Shown here in pieces: positions 47,157 through 59,900 of a DNA stretch of 64,000 bases (positions are counted from its first letter, which is position 1; every line of letters starts with the position of its first letter). Under the pieces are notes generated by a model that made no database searches, had not been told where the DNA came from, and saw only the letters and a list, made by a program, of their open reading frames with translations. The translations under genes were made by a program, and so were the position numbers. The DNA is from Ciona intestinalis (taxonomy: Eukaryota > Chordata > Ascidiacea > Phlebobranchia > Cionidae). The stretch spans positions 6,578,862 to 6,642,861 of the forward strand of contig NC_020167.2 in the NCBI RefSeq assembly GCF_000224145.3, written 5' to 3'.

Positions 47157-48365
47157 TTAGCGACAGTTATAAGGAAGATCCAACCTCTGACGTTTCTGGT
47201 TCAATCTTTGGAAGAATTCTTTTATATCATCGGCAGTGACAACCTTTCCCTGGTCAGCAAATGATTTAAGAAAATCTGACAAACCATCTTTCATATTATT
47301 GAATCCATGGATCATTTCTATCTGGTGTACTCTTGACATGCCCTCTACTGCTTCAAGGCCAGTCGTTTGGTTTCTATTTAACTTGCCTTTATCCTCATAA
47401 GCTCTCACAGTGTCGTTTTCATCGAGCAAGAAAGCTACTTTTAGCTCATCATAAAGACTCTTACAGTCCTCGCATCTGCATAATACTAAACGCCAATCAC
47501 AAGGCCAAAATGTTGCCCCTGTAATCTTAACAGCAGGAATGTCTTTTATTTTGCAAATATTTTTTCCAGTCTCTGGCTTAATTTCTTTATCTTTATGATC
47601 TCCATTCTCACCTGCTCCATTGGAACCCGGATTTTTATCTTTGGCTTGTGTATCAGTTTCTTTACTTTCATGCTTGCTGCTTTCACCATTGCTATTTGAA
47701 GCATCATTTTTTTCTCTATCAATTGATTTATCCAGATCCGTCCTACTTAGGGCTTCCACTTTAGTTGGAGCAGCAAATATGGCGTTGTACTTGTGCAAAA
47801 ACGTGCAACGCTTTGTGCACTCAAAACAAACCATCTCAGAATACTCTAAACCAGGCGTGAACTTGGTTTCACCGAGATGTCTGGTGTGGTACCAATCCTC
47901 ACACACCACACACTGGATCATTTCATCATCAATGTCATCTTCATCATCTGGGTACGGTCGATTGCAAGTGCAATACAAACCCTTGAAGTTCTGGCCATAA
48001 ACATTCTGCTCATTGGTGGCTGCTTTATTTGGTACCAATTTGCATTTGAAGCCTTGATATTTTGAATTTCCGCAGTCACACCGAAAATTGCGCTTGGTGT
48101 AAAGTTCATACAACTCATGGGAATTATGACACTCTAGTGAACATGCAAGGCATATTCCTGCTTCTTCATCTCCAGTGCCACAAGTGCTGCATGCGTAAAT
48201 TGCTTGACGCTGCACATAACCATGAGTGTACGTGCATTCCTTGTCATCACTCCCTCCAAGCACAGCGCTTGCAGTTTCTTCTAACTCGTCATCTTCTGCT
48301 ATAATATCCTGCAAAGATAAAGACTCCTCGTTGTCCAAATCATCAGCTTTTCGTTTTTCTGACAT
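47157..48365 (-). CDS. UBR7: UBR7, putative N-recognin E3 ubiquitin ligase, intronless
   Basis: 402 aa from ATG 48365-48363 (MSEKRKADD) to TAA; human UBR7 is about 425 aa. Three in-frame codons upstream start with TTG, so I reject the longer form. After an acidic leader (IIAEDDELEETASAVLGGSD), residues ~44-110 form the UBR box with its Cys/His ligands (YACSTC, ICLACSLECH, KRNFRCDCGN). Residues ~131-187 form a PHD finger (YCTCNRPYPD, MIQCVVCEDWYH, VCFEC). A charged low-complexity linker leads to the conserved C-terminal domain (FWPCDWRLVLCRCEDC; AYEDKGK; DDIKEFF). UBR7 is a nuclear PHD-type ligase reported to act on histone H2B. The whole frame lies in one exon, unlike the multi-exon vertebrate gene. 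A candidate trans-splice acceptor (TTCATTTAG, AG at 48395-48394) lies ~29 nt upstream. Confidence 0.96.
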   Translation of the reverse strand: MSEKRKADDLDNEESLSLQDIIAEDDELEETASAVLGGSDDKECTYTHGYVQRQAIYACSTCGTGDEEAGICLACSLECHNSHELYELYTKRNFRCDCGNSKYQGFKCKLVPNKAATNEQNVYGQNFKGLYCTCNRPYPDDEDDIDDEMIQCVVCEDWYHTRHLGETKFTPGLEYSEMVCFECTKRCTFLHKYNAIFAAPTKVEALSRTDLDKSIDREKNDASNSNGESSKHESKETDTQAKDKNPGSNGAGENGDHKDKEIKPETGKNICKIKDIPAVKITGATFWPCDWRLVLCRCEDCKSLYDELKVAFLLDENDTVRAYEDKGKLNRNQTTGLEAVEGMSRVHQIEMIHGFNNMKDGLSDFLKSFADQGKVVTADDIKEFFQRLNQKRQRLDLPYNCR

Positions 48366-49592
48366 TTTCCACAACTCTTATCTTACACCTGCGCTAAATG
48401 AAGATTGGGTTATACACAATTATATATCAACAACGCAATACACAAGTGAGACTAATTCAGAATTGTACAATTTTAACTTAATGACATCAATAGTTGACAG
48501 CACAGGCACCAAACCTGGGGTGGCAGGCAATGAATGATGCCCCACAATTACATCACATTAGGCAGTTGGAAATAGCATTAGATGAAAATTGTTTTTATTC
48601 GATTTTGTGACTGACAACTGCTGTCACCCCTGATTTTTATAGGGTTCGGTGCCTGGGTGTGACAATTGTTAGAGCAAGGCACGTTTCTTGAAACTGAATT
48701 AATTTGTGGGTGAAAATTATTAACCAATGTAAAAACAAGAACACCCACAACCAAAGCTCTTTAATATGTAAGTGAAAAGAAACTAAAATTCAGCTCAAGC
48801 ATTGAATATTTACGATAATCACAACAAGAGTGTAATACACCACAGTTCAAATACATATCAACAAGATATCTTAGTCAAAGCTTTTATTTACACAGTTTTT
48901 CAATTAGGTCTCATCTTTTTAGGAAATTTTACTTTACAATATAGGAATGTAACAGAAATAAGACTTCCCTTCTTCATGCTGCGTTCGTGAGAAAATATAC
49001 CTAACATCAAGAAGACATAACTCCTACCTGCTTAAATGAAATTATTGATATTAAAGTTAAATCAGTTGCTCGGGAGATTGAATTGAACCCCACGCTATTG
49101 ACTATGATCCAAAATGTAAAGGGTCACGTTTTGTTGTTTTGGCTGCTGTACCTTGTGTGCCCTACAATTGATTTGAATTGCATTGCCAGCTATAAGACCA
49201 TGTTGTATTGCTTGCCAAATAAATTTGAATTGAACCAACTAAAATTGAATTGAATTGCCAAAATGTAAAATAAGATTGAGATTGTCCCTTGGCTTGGCCA
49301 CTAAAAAATATCAGAATGTTTACATTTGATTTTATACAGATTTCTGTGCATAAGCCACCATATGTTATCCAGTTGAAAAAGGGAAAAATGGTTTACTCCT
49401 TATTAATGTTTTGTTTATAAAAATAGGGGGGCCCAAAGAATATGTCACGTATGTGCAACCAAGATAACAAATATATATACAAGCATTTAGTTGACTAGTA
49501 TATGCCTAGTTTTAGTTTAGTACATTTTTCTGTGTTTTGTGCATCATCTTAGGCAGGGAAAATGTGGTCCATGATTTCCAACTGTGTTCAAA
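48366..49592. other. UBR7-SRSF intergenic region
   Basis: Contains the UBR7 5' region and the SR-gene 3' UTR on the minus strand. No repeat of the SINE or MITE families and no coding exon were seen. An AATTGAATTGAA-type short repeat lies at 49160-49260. Confidence 0.6.
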
Positions 49593-50468
49593 CTATGGCG
49601 ATCTAGAAGCTGATTTTCTTCCATCTGGAGATCCAGTTCTGCTGCGGCTTCTGTAGCTTCCATCAGAATGAGGTGAATGCTTCCTTTTATCGACTCCGTT
49701 ATGGTTATCCTTCGAAGCTGAGCGTTTTCCGGCCTTTTTGGGCGATCTGGATCGGCTACGTGAAGACGACCTCTTAGATTTATCTCTGCTTCCTGATCTG
49801 GATCGAGAGCGACTGTATCTTCCACTTTTTCTTCCTCTGCTTCCACTTCTTGAGCGAGATCTTGAGGGACTTTTAATATTCGGAGTGAGCTTGATATGTC
49901 GGCCATTTATTTCCGTTCCATTGAGCTTCTCAATTGCGTACTTCATCTCTTTCCTTGAAGAAAACTCAACCACGCCTTCATTTCTGCGATACCTGTTAGC
50001 ATCAGCATACACAACCTCCCCACACTGGCGCATGTAATCTTTCAAATCTTGCCATGTGACTCGTGATGATAAATTTTCCACAATTAAGCGATAACCATGG
50101 TTTGGGATTCCTTTGGTTGAACTACGCGGTTGTTGTTGTTGATAATAAGATGAAGATGACGATCTTCGTGAAGAACTCTCTCTTCTACTATCCGGTGGAG
50201 CTGTATAGTTAGATACAAACTCGCCTCCTGGCCCACGAGGTGTACCTTTAGCGATTTCCAACATAACACGTTCACCGCATAAGCTTTTGCCGTTTAGGTC
50301 ATGAATTGCATCGTCGGCGTCTCGCTCATCGTCGAAAATAACGAACCCGAAGCCATTCTTTAGCATAAGATCGTTAATTTTCCCGTAACCTCTGAAAAAG
50401 TGCTCAACGTCGTTTTCCCGCGCTCTGTGGCTCAATCTGCCAATATAAACTCGCGATCGGTAAGACAT
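49593..50468 (-). CDS. SR splicing factor, SRSF4/5/6 group, intronless
   Basis: 291 aa from ATG 50468-50466 ([10 protein letters not shown]); the upstream in-frame GTG is not a plausible start. RRM1, residues ~5-74, has RNP-2 VYIGRL and RNP-1 [11 protein letters not shown] Ser-, Tyr- and Gln-rich linker follows. The second RRM (~125-195) carries TWQDLKD, the variant of the SWQDLKD heptad that marks two-RRM SR proteins, and the rest (from ~203) is an RS domain ([20 protein letters not shown]). The order RRM - pseudo-RRM - RS and the wording place it with SRSF4/5/6 (Drosophila B52-like). It acts in the nucleus in exon definition and alternative splicing, and is regulated by RS phosphorylation. 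A single exon is unusual for this group. Divergent from KDM1B; an acceptor-like GTTTTTTTAG ends 43 nt upstream of the ATG (AG at 50513-50512). Confidence 0.95.
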   Translation of the reverse strand: MSYRSRVYIGRLSHRARENDVEHFFRGYGKINDLMLKNGFGFVIFDDERDADDAIHDLNGKSLCGERVMLEIAKGTPRGPGGEFVSNYTAPPDSRRESSSRRSSSSSYYQQQQPRSSTKGIPNHGYRLIVENLSSRVTWQDLKDYMRQCGEVVYADANRYRRNEGVVEFSSRKEMKYAIEKLNGTEINGRHIKLTPNIKSPSRSRSRSGSRGRKSGRYSRSRSRSGSRDKSKRSSSRSRSRSPKKAGKRSASKDNHNGVDKRKHSPHSDGSYRSRSRTGSPDGRKSASRSP

Positions 50469-50961
50469 GGCTGGTTTATCAGTCACACAACCTATTAAAC
50501 CGTGCGTAAAACTAAAAAAACAATGGGTTTTGCAGCAATTTAATTAGTTATTAACAAATAAAGTTTACAACTACACAGCACGCCACGCTAACAAGCTTCT
50601 GACTTGGCATTTCTATCTTTCCCGCCTTCTTTTTTTCTTTTTTAGTTTGCTTTTTTCTATTTTGAAACCTTTTTTGTTTTTGCCTTTTTCTTCTCAAACT
50701 TGTTAGTTTCTCTCAGATATCCACGTTGTCTCAAGTAGGATGGTCAATCTAATCTGAATATTGAGGCAAGCAAAGCAGTTCTCTAACCTAATTTAAACAA
50801 TTTTTAGGATTTAAGTCTTTTTTTAATCTTGTGTTACTAAAATTAATCACCAATTTATTTTTTTCACCACAATCGTACCATTTTAAAGCAATTTGCCATT
50901 TAAAAAATATGAAATATATTGTGACACATATTTTTAATAAGTTGTTACAGATATAATACCA
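50469..50961. promoter_or_regulatory. Shared divergent promoter region, SR gene and KDM1B
   Basis: Only about 490 bp separate the two start codons. The middle is strongly pyrimidine-rich on the plus strand (about 50620-50700). No TATA box was assigned. Each ATG is preceded within 10-45 nt by an acceptor-like sequence (TTTTTTTAG for the SR gene, GTTGTTACAG for KDM1B), as expected for 5' trans-splicing or a non-coding first exon. Confidence 0.5.
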
Positions 50962-53900
50962 ATGGAACCAACTAGTAGTTCAAGTAATGCGAATAATGTA
51001 CGAGTTTCCGGGCGTAAAGTGAGTATATCTTTAAATTATAAATAAATTAATGAAAAATATTATCTTTAGGCAACTANNNNNNNNNNNNNNNNNNNNNNNN
51101 NNNNNNNNNNNNNNNNNNNNNNNNNNAGAAAAAGTAGTAGGCTAGTACCGACATATTTATTTCTATGCATTTTTTGGCTTAAATCCGTAAACATATAAAT
51201 ATAATTTATACCATAGATTTGACTTTTGATGTAACAGGATTACTTGTTTAGGTTAAAATTCGGATTTACCTACCTAATATTTTTGTGCACTTATACTTGT
51301 AATTAAGATATGTTACATTTGTCTACCAAACTAACCTAATATCGGACATTTCTAATACTAATTTGGCAGTAGTATGTTTTGTCATCTGTTTTAAATGGTT
51401 ATTTTGTTTTAGGCAAAGCGAAAAACATTTGATGACTTTATTCCAATGAATGAATGGTCACTAAAGCCGAGAAAACGAAGATCAATTGATTCTACAGGCT
51501 CGGCTAAACACTCCAACTCCGATGTGATTTTTACGATTTGTAATGACAATGTAGAAAAGGCAAAAACTAATGCTGAATTTGATGTAAAAGACAACAGTTT
51601 AAAACACTTAACAGAAGTGGCAAGTCCAAAAGAAAACCATGATAAAAATGATCTTAAAATATCGTTACCTGAAGCTACTAAAGCTGTGGATGCCGTAGAT
51701 ACAAAAATTGGTGAAAAATTCGACAAAAACTTTCCAATTAATACCGCAGAATCTGCACATGATAATAAAGTTGAAATGACTGTCAATGACAAACAGACAT
51801 CGGATCCAATTTTAACGAAAGTTTCAAAACCCAAACGAACTCCAAAAGCTAGACAATCAACAAAAAAGGAAAAACTGCAACCGAAGAAAAATGTTTCTCA
51901 CTATTCACGTCGAACTAAGGTTAATGCTGATTCGAATAAAAAAACTGAAGACGAAATTTCTGAGAAAGAAAAACTGATCTTTATGAACAAACATTCCTGT
52001 AAGAAAAGCGGGTGTAAGAAGATAGGATTAACGTGCTGCATACAAGCTACAAACGCGTAAATATCTCATTTTAATATTTGTAAAAAAGGCAAGATAATTT
52101 GCTGTTGTTGCTACCAGGCATAACATAATTTATTATAATTAAAAGGGGATTCTAGAAAGAATAAAAACCTAAAAGTAGTTTATTTAGCTTTTCTAGTACG
52201 AAACGCTAAATGGTAAACTGTTTTACCCGAACAGCCATTTACTTATGTAAATATATTTATTAATATGCTGTGCAAGATAAATAAAAAAAATTGGTATATG
52301 GATTAGATGAATGGCCCCGGGTTCTCTTAGTTCTATTCTTTACAACTTGCTCTGTAAAGACTTAAATTATTATATAGGTCTAGGTCTTGTCATTGACAAG
52401 GCGGTTCATTTTTGCTTTCTTCAATAAGTTTTATATATTGTATATATATATATATATATGCAAGCTATTTTTTCTTCTTATTCTTCATATTTTTTTATAT
52501 CTAAAAGTTGGATACTTTACAGATGCATGGAAGCTTCTGGAAAGTCTTCACGTTGGTACCATGTCTCATTAGAAGAACATTATTGTAATGGATGCTTTGA
52601 AGAATATTACAGAATGTAAGGTTTTTATTTTATCCAATATCACTATACATCATTACACTACATGTTCATACTATTCACCATAGTCAATGTGTTTGTCTTT
52701 GAGAAAGCACTTAACAGTAATTGCTACAACCCAGTGATCACTAATGGATTTGTGCAATTTAGACCCACAAAATAAAAAGCTATTATATAAGTTGCATACG
52801 TGGTATATACCCTCTATACTTATTTATTAAACCCAAAAGTTGAAAGAAACCTGCCCCTTAAAACTAGTGTTATGGTAACTTGTATTTGGGCTCTTCCGTT
52901 AAGAGTTTGCTAACTGATGTTTTGACGTTCAATTAAAAAAAAGCGTTCAGCAAGAAATTATGCAGTTTGCAAAATTCTAATTCATAGAGTCAAAATACAA
53001 GCATAATATGTCAGACAGCAACAGTATTTATTATAGAACTTAATTTTCTTTGAATGTATTGTCTTGTATTCAGCAAGACTTTAATTAGAATAATAATATT
53101 ATAAAAGTTTTGAAGTTGGAATAAAATGAGCGTTTAAAACCCCAAATAATCGTGAAATACTTGTTTATCTTAGATTATAATAAATATATATGGAAGCAAG
53201 TAAGCAACAATATATATATAAGAATGGTAACATTTTCCAGTAAGCATTCTGGTTGTGATGAGTTCCATGAATGGAAAAAAGCATGGATGAACAACAGCAA
53301 GGCTGATGCCAACTTTAAAAGTTTACAAACATATATATCTGGTGCGTAGTGCATTATATCTGTGTATGACATAATTTTCCCTTTTTTTTTCCAAATATTA
53401 ATTATATTACCCACTATGTTTAAAAAACTTAAGTAACTTACTAACTTTACGATACCTTGTGAAGTTGTGATTAAAAAGATTGATTACAGACAAAAAATGT
53501 AGTAAAAATTACTTTTTTTAGAGAGACAACTGCCTTACTGGGTTCAATGCACACAATGTGGGCATTGGCGATCACTGACTAATGATGTTGAACTAACGTC
53601 CGATGTTATTCGCTCTTACACTTGTATCATGGGAAATCTAGCTAACTCATTAGATGAGAGTAATAGCGAAGATGAGGATATAAGGTAATACTATTCATAA
53701 AACTATTACTTAAAAGCAAAGGCACCTAACATAGGTATTCAAAGTATTCATATGATCAGTCTGTTTCCCAAATAAAAGCTCATAATGTGACAAGAAAAAA
53801 AATGTTCATGCTCTTGTGACATAAACTTTTTTATTTTAAAACTTGCTGTACCTTGTTTTAAAAAGTTCCAAATTCTTCTGTGAAACCAATGGTAAAATAC

Positions 53901-56900
53901 TTATTTATCTCATAACATTAAAAGTATATATTTTCTTATTAATTATTAGTTGTAGCACACAAAAATGTGTTGTACTTTTTGCAAAAAAATAAATATAACT
54001 TGCTTTATCCTCGAGTGGCCGAAGACCGATGTTATGATGCAGTTTCCATACATCTCGTGCCAGCTTTTGAGTTACGAGCTGCCATGTATGTTACTTAATA
54101 CATATTTACAGGAGAGTTCCTCACATAAAATACTCGTGCTCCCAACCAAACGAACAGCGTGTTGAAAATGCTCTTAACCCCGACTTACCATGGATGAATA
54201 TGCTGGGTTGTACCCCATACCTGAAACACAGCCCCGCAGCCCCATTTCTAACAGGGTATTACCCTGATGGTGTGGGTATGAGTGCGGTGGATACAAGTAA
54301 TTAGTTTATAAAGAAAATTATTATAACCGTTAAAAGTTCTGTGTCAAAATATTTTTGAATTAAAAGTTTTTTTAATAATACAGATAAATAAGACTAATAT
54401 TCATTAAATATTAGCAAAATTTGTTAAAACAGCAATTGAAGTCCTGCCATAAAAAAATTATTTAAAATATTATAATTTAATTTATTATACTGCTTTTTTT
54501 GTTTTATCTAAAAAATATTGTTTGTTCCTTTAGTTGCATAGAAGGATATATGAAATAGTCCAACTGTTTCGTTCAATTTAGCAAACTAAATATTGTTTGC
54601 TACTAATTCCAGCAAACAGAAGATCATTGTCCGAGTTTTCCTCCGATGAGAATGATGTCATTAAACCTCCTGGATTGTTTAATAAAATAAACAAACACCA
54701 GTAAGTGTGAGAATAAAATTTGGGTTAGGAACAGTTCGGTTGAAATTAGTTTGTCACACTTATGGAATTTTAAGTAAAATCTGAGGTGACTTTGTTAAAG
54801 TGTAGTTACGCTTATACACTAGTAAGTGTGACAACAATACAGTGACAGTAACGTATATTTGTTATAATATACAATTACGTTTTAAAGTTAAATTTCCTGT
54901 TCAGGGTGAACAGCAAATCTCACCTTGAAAACAAGAAATATGTTTCATCAAAAGCTCGCGGAAATGTTTTAACTTCACCTGGTGGTAGGAAACATAACAG
55001 TAAAGATCCGCAAATAATGGGTGAGAAAAAGAAGCGTTTACTTAAAACTAATTTTAAAAATAAATAAAGAGTATTATTTTTTTGAATGAATGAATAATAA
55101 TTTTTAAAATGAGATAGATAATTCAATTTAAAATTGGTTCTCACATTTCTGACCATTGCATATTTTAGATTTGACATTTTCGAGTGAGACCACATCACGT
55201 TTTTCTCTTTTTTTTTATCTTTTTTTTATTTAAATATATTTTAGTATCTTCTGTATTTCTGTACTTAAATTTCTAATATATACATTTTCGTTCTTGTACG
55301 AATGTTTGTTTTTGTTGCCGTATGACAACAGTCAGAAGTATAAATACTCTACAAAAAACCTGTGTGATTGTTTGAATAAAAATCTGATGATGCCATTTTA
55401 AGCAAAATATTTTTCTCTTGCATTATTTGTTAGACTTGATGTTTTGTCTGTTTTATATTTCGTAGCACTTATGTCTTTTTCTGTTACTTATTAATTAATA
55501 TTATGACATCATAGTGGATGGATTAAACCCTTACTTCCAACCATTCTATAAACCACATGAAAGAGGCAAGGCACTGTGCATGAGGCCTGATGTCATGGAG
55601 CTAGATGAGGCAGAGGAATTTCCGGAATATTACAAGTGAGTGACCAATAACCATAGCTAGGTGATACATTACGGTGGTGATATCTGTGCATGTCCAAAAT
55701 CATAGTCCAAAATTAAAAAATTGTGGACCTCACCCATTTAGAATAGAAAATAATTCACCATTAAGCAATTGCTTTGGTGTTATTGGGTGCTGCGGTCAAA
55801 ATGCTCAGCTTATACTTCAGTGATAAAAATGTTAAAAAACTCCTCTTTTCAAAATTAAAGCTTTATTTTCACACGCAGAAGTTAAGCACTCAGTTTTGTT
55901 TGCGGTAAATCTTAGGTTTAAATTATTCCATGTTTCCCAGGGAACAAACGGTGTATCTCGCTATTCGAAATCTTATAGTGTCTCTATGGACGCTTGATCC
56001 TAAAAGAATTCTTACCATCCGCAACTGTTGTGAACACCTTATACTACGAGGTCTTACGCGAGTGAGGTTATGTTCATTAGATGCTGTGAGAATCCTACAA
56101 TTTGCGACCAGGAAAGGCCTTATTAACACGGGAGCATTACAACTTCCGAAGTCCGTTGGTAACCTGAAAGAAGGAACTTTACCGAAAGTTTACAGCAACC
56201 AAAAGGTGAATGATTGTAACTTATTTATCCTTAAGTGAAGGGGCAACTACAAAATTATAAAACACCTAATTGTAATAAATTCCGGAAATCTGACCCTGAT
56301 CTTATGATTATAAAGTTGTACGATCCTTGTAAAATTCCTAATTGTTTATGATTGTTTTTGATGTGGCTAGAGCAGATTGGATAATCCATTACTAATACTA
56401 ACCATCGGACTTATGCAATCAGTGCTAAGTGTCTTGCCCAAATAGAAAAAGCCCACTTTGTAGCACACATCAAAATATTTTGGATTTAGGCAAGAGTTAC
56501 CGCAGCAAAAAGCTTTAAGCTTTGTATACCCTGGCCTATGGTTAAGTGAGTACCACTGCATCATTTTAAGCATCCTATTCTACATGGATGAGATCTTTCA
56601 GCGTGACACACTATGGGACCTGAAATTTGAGCTAGTAATGTCCCATTACCTTGTACTGAAATTCATGCTAAAGAATAAAAGCTTAATAAGTATATATATA
56701 TGTGTTTTATTTTTTTATGAAACTATTTTTGTTTCTCAGGTTGTTGTCATCGGGGCAGGTCCTGCGGGCATTGCGGCCGCTCGACAGCTTCATAACTTTG
56801 GGTGTGAGGTTGTTTGTTTGGAAGCGAGGTTGAGGCTCGGAGGAAGGGTTGATGATGATTGGTCACTAGATGGCGTATGTGTGGGCAGGGGAGCGCAAAT

Positions 56901-59900
56901 TATTAACGGGTAAAACTTGAGATGACGTTACTTTAATATTAAATTTTAATCCAATGAGGGTGAGATCTTTGTCAAGGACTTAAAAATGTAACTTGCATTA
57001 TCCTCGTGTGGCCAGAAACTTTGTAACACGTTATAACGAGTTGACATGTATGTTACTTTGTGGGTGATCATTCTTGTTTTAGGATTGTAGGTCTTGTACT
57101 CTGGATTTTTTTCTTGACCCTAACATTGCTTTTGTGTAATCGTAAAAAACTGTTAACAAACATGTTAAAAAGAATTGTACTTGACAAATATTGAGCCTTA
57201 CATTTGGGGATAAATAAGTAACATTCATTCATATTTGTAAATTTTTATAATTTGATAATAGGTCTAATTTTATAACAGCCTTAGGTGATGCTTGTTTAAA
57301 TGCGATTTATTTCCAGCTGTGTGAACAATCCTCTTGCCTTGGTGTCGCAACAGCTTGATTTAAAGATGCATCGATTATTGCCGAGATGTGATCTCTATGA
57401 CGCTCACAAGGTGGCAACAAAGAGCAGAGCGCTGGTGAAACCAGTGTCGGTACATTGCGATAAAAGAATGGATTTCCATTTCAATGCATTGTTGGATATA
57501 ATCGTTGAATGGAGGCAAGCGCAACAAGATAATGCCGCAGATTGCTCACTTGGAGGTGCTGTTGGGTTGGTTTTGCAATTTTTATTATCGAAAATTTATT
57601 TTTTTAAAAAAGGATTTTCCTAATGTTATTAATTGCCAATTGTAACTGTTTGTCGTGTTAAAGAAATTCCAACTTTTTACCATTTTCTACAAAATTTTAC
57701 ATTTCTTATTTAGTTAATTTTAGTCCAAACACAACCCTCAGCCATATATTAACCTAACACACCCTCCCAGCTTTAACTTTAACACCCCTACCCCCTGCAG
57801 AGAAAATTCAGGAAGCCCACCAGGAATGGATCAAACAAAGTGGTTTAAACTTCACCGAACTTGAGGAGAGGTTGCTCAACTTTCATATCGGGAATCTTGA
57901 GTTTGCATGTGGCGCTAGTTTGGATAAGGTGAGAGTGGTTTAACTTAACTTGCATATAGTTTACCAAGCTTCGATAAGATACAAGTTATGAATTATGTTT
58001 TACCTGATAATTTTACATATTATTAACATAAGATTTCCAAAAATGTTGAAATGAGGGCCTTAAGTGTAACACGTCACGTAAGCTGAGATTTAGGTCACAG
58101 TTGACCTATTACTTCAATTACAATAAGTTAATAAAGAAAAATGCAATGTAGTAAAACATCTTTTGTAATAAAAGCTTCCGTGCTTGTTTAATTTTGCCAT
58201 AAATTATAAATTTCATTAACAATCTTTTAAGTAGCTGTATTTCTGTTTTTTACAAAAAAAAATATAGTTTAAGCGGAACAATTACAAGTTGTTATACTAG
58301 CACTGTTCTCACCACGGTGTATTCCAGGTTTCAGCGTTCCACTGGGACCAAAACGAAGTATTTGCACAGTTCAGTGGGGACCATACATTTGTACAGTATG
58401 GATTTGGTACCCAACTTTCAGCCATTGCTTATGGACTTGACATCAGATTTGAACAACCAGTAAGCAGAATATTATTGAATATCGCTGAGTTTGAAAATTC
58501 CATATGGTTTCAAAAACCAGGATAAAATATTTTTTTACATCTAGAAATCCTTATCACAATAACTAAATAGGTTTATTTACATTTAAACAGTTTACCTTAC
58601 ATTTATTTTCTGCTTTTTTTTAACTTCTTCAATATTCCAGGTCACAGATATTATTTATAAGAACTCTATGAGTAAAGTTGAAATTAAGACAAAAAGTGAA
58701 ACATATGAAGCAGACAGAGTATTGATTACTGTACCACTAGCTGTACTAAGGTATGTTGTTCTAATTAATATTAACTGTATGACCTCCTCTGTTTAGGAAA
58801 ACATAGGTATCCTGAAACTGTATCATAGAGGTATAGAGAAACATAATTAGGATAGTAATATTTAGGTTCTGTTCTAACCTCTTTTTCATATTTTTTATTC
58901 ATATCGTATTTAAATGATTGTCATTTTGCTGCCGATCTCTTCTTTTTAAAGTTCTTTGCTACTTTAATCTAGGAGAAATCAAAAAATGTGTTGTAGATAT
59001 ATATAGTACCATACACACGTCATGCTTGGTCAATACACACGTCATGCTTGGGCATTTCATTACATTAGTTTTTTAATGTTTTCCACTGTGTAAAAGCAAC
59101 TTGATCTACTTTCACAGATCTGGTTCGATCCAGTTTGAACCGCCTCTTCCACCAGCAAAGGTGGCTTCAATGAACAGGTTGGGGTGTGGATGTATTGAAA
59201 AGATTGGAATCTTATTTCCTAAGAGGTAAAGGTTTTGTGAAATAACAAATATATTAAAATGACGTTAATAAATTTCGAGAATCTTACAATGATATGGTTT
59301 TATTATACAATTTGTTGAACATAGTTCAGGCCCTGGTTTATGATGGCCTTGTTTGTTTTGCACCTAAGTGGTTAAAATTTAACAAATATAACCTGCTTAA
59401 AACAAATCTAGAGGAAAATTTTAAAACAAAATCTTTACATTTAGATTCTGGGATAGTAAAATGGATGGAGCCAATTATTTCGGTTACGTTCCATTATCTG
59501 CTGATGAAAAAGGTTTCTTCACCGTTTTCTATGATGTCCCTTACCCACAGGTGAATCTAATGTAACATTCGACTTGCCAAGTGTCTATATTTAATAACAA
59601 ACTGTTAAACCATCACTGTCCAGTCGTATGTCACCGGTAGGATGTTAACTTTGGGTCATACGTGGTTAGCGGGCACGAGGTGTATGAAACAGAACTGTAA
59701 CGACTGTCGTTGCCCTACCACGCGAGGGTAAATAAGTTACAATCATACATTCACCCCATACCAGTTTAACATTTATCTTAACCCCTGTGTGCTACCCCCA
59801 TTTAACCCCAGCACATTATACTCCAGGGTGAAGATAGCAAAGTCCTGATGAGCGTAATATCAGGAGATTGTGTTGACGCAGCCAAGAAAATGAAAGACAA

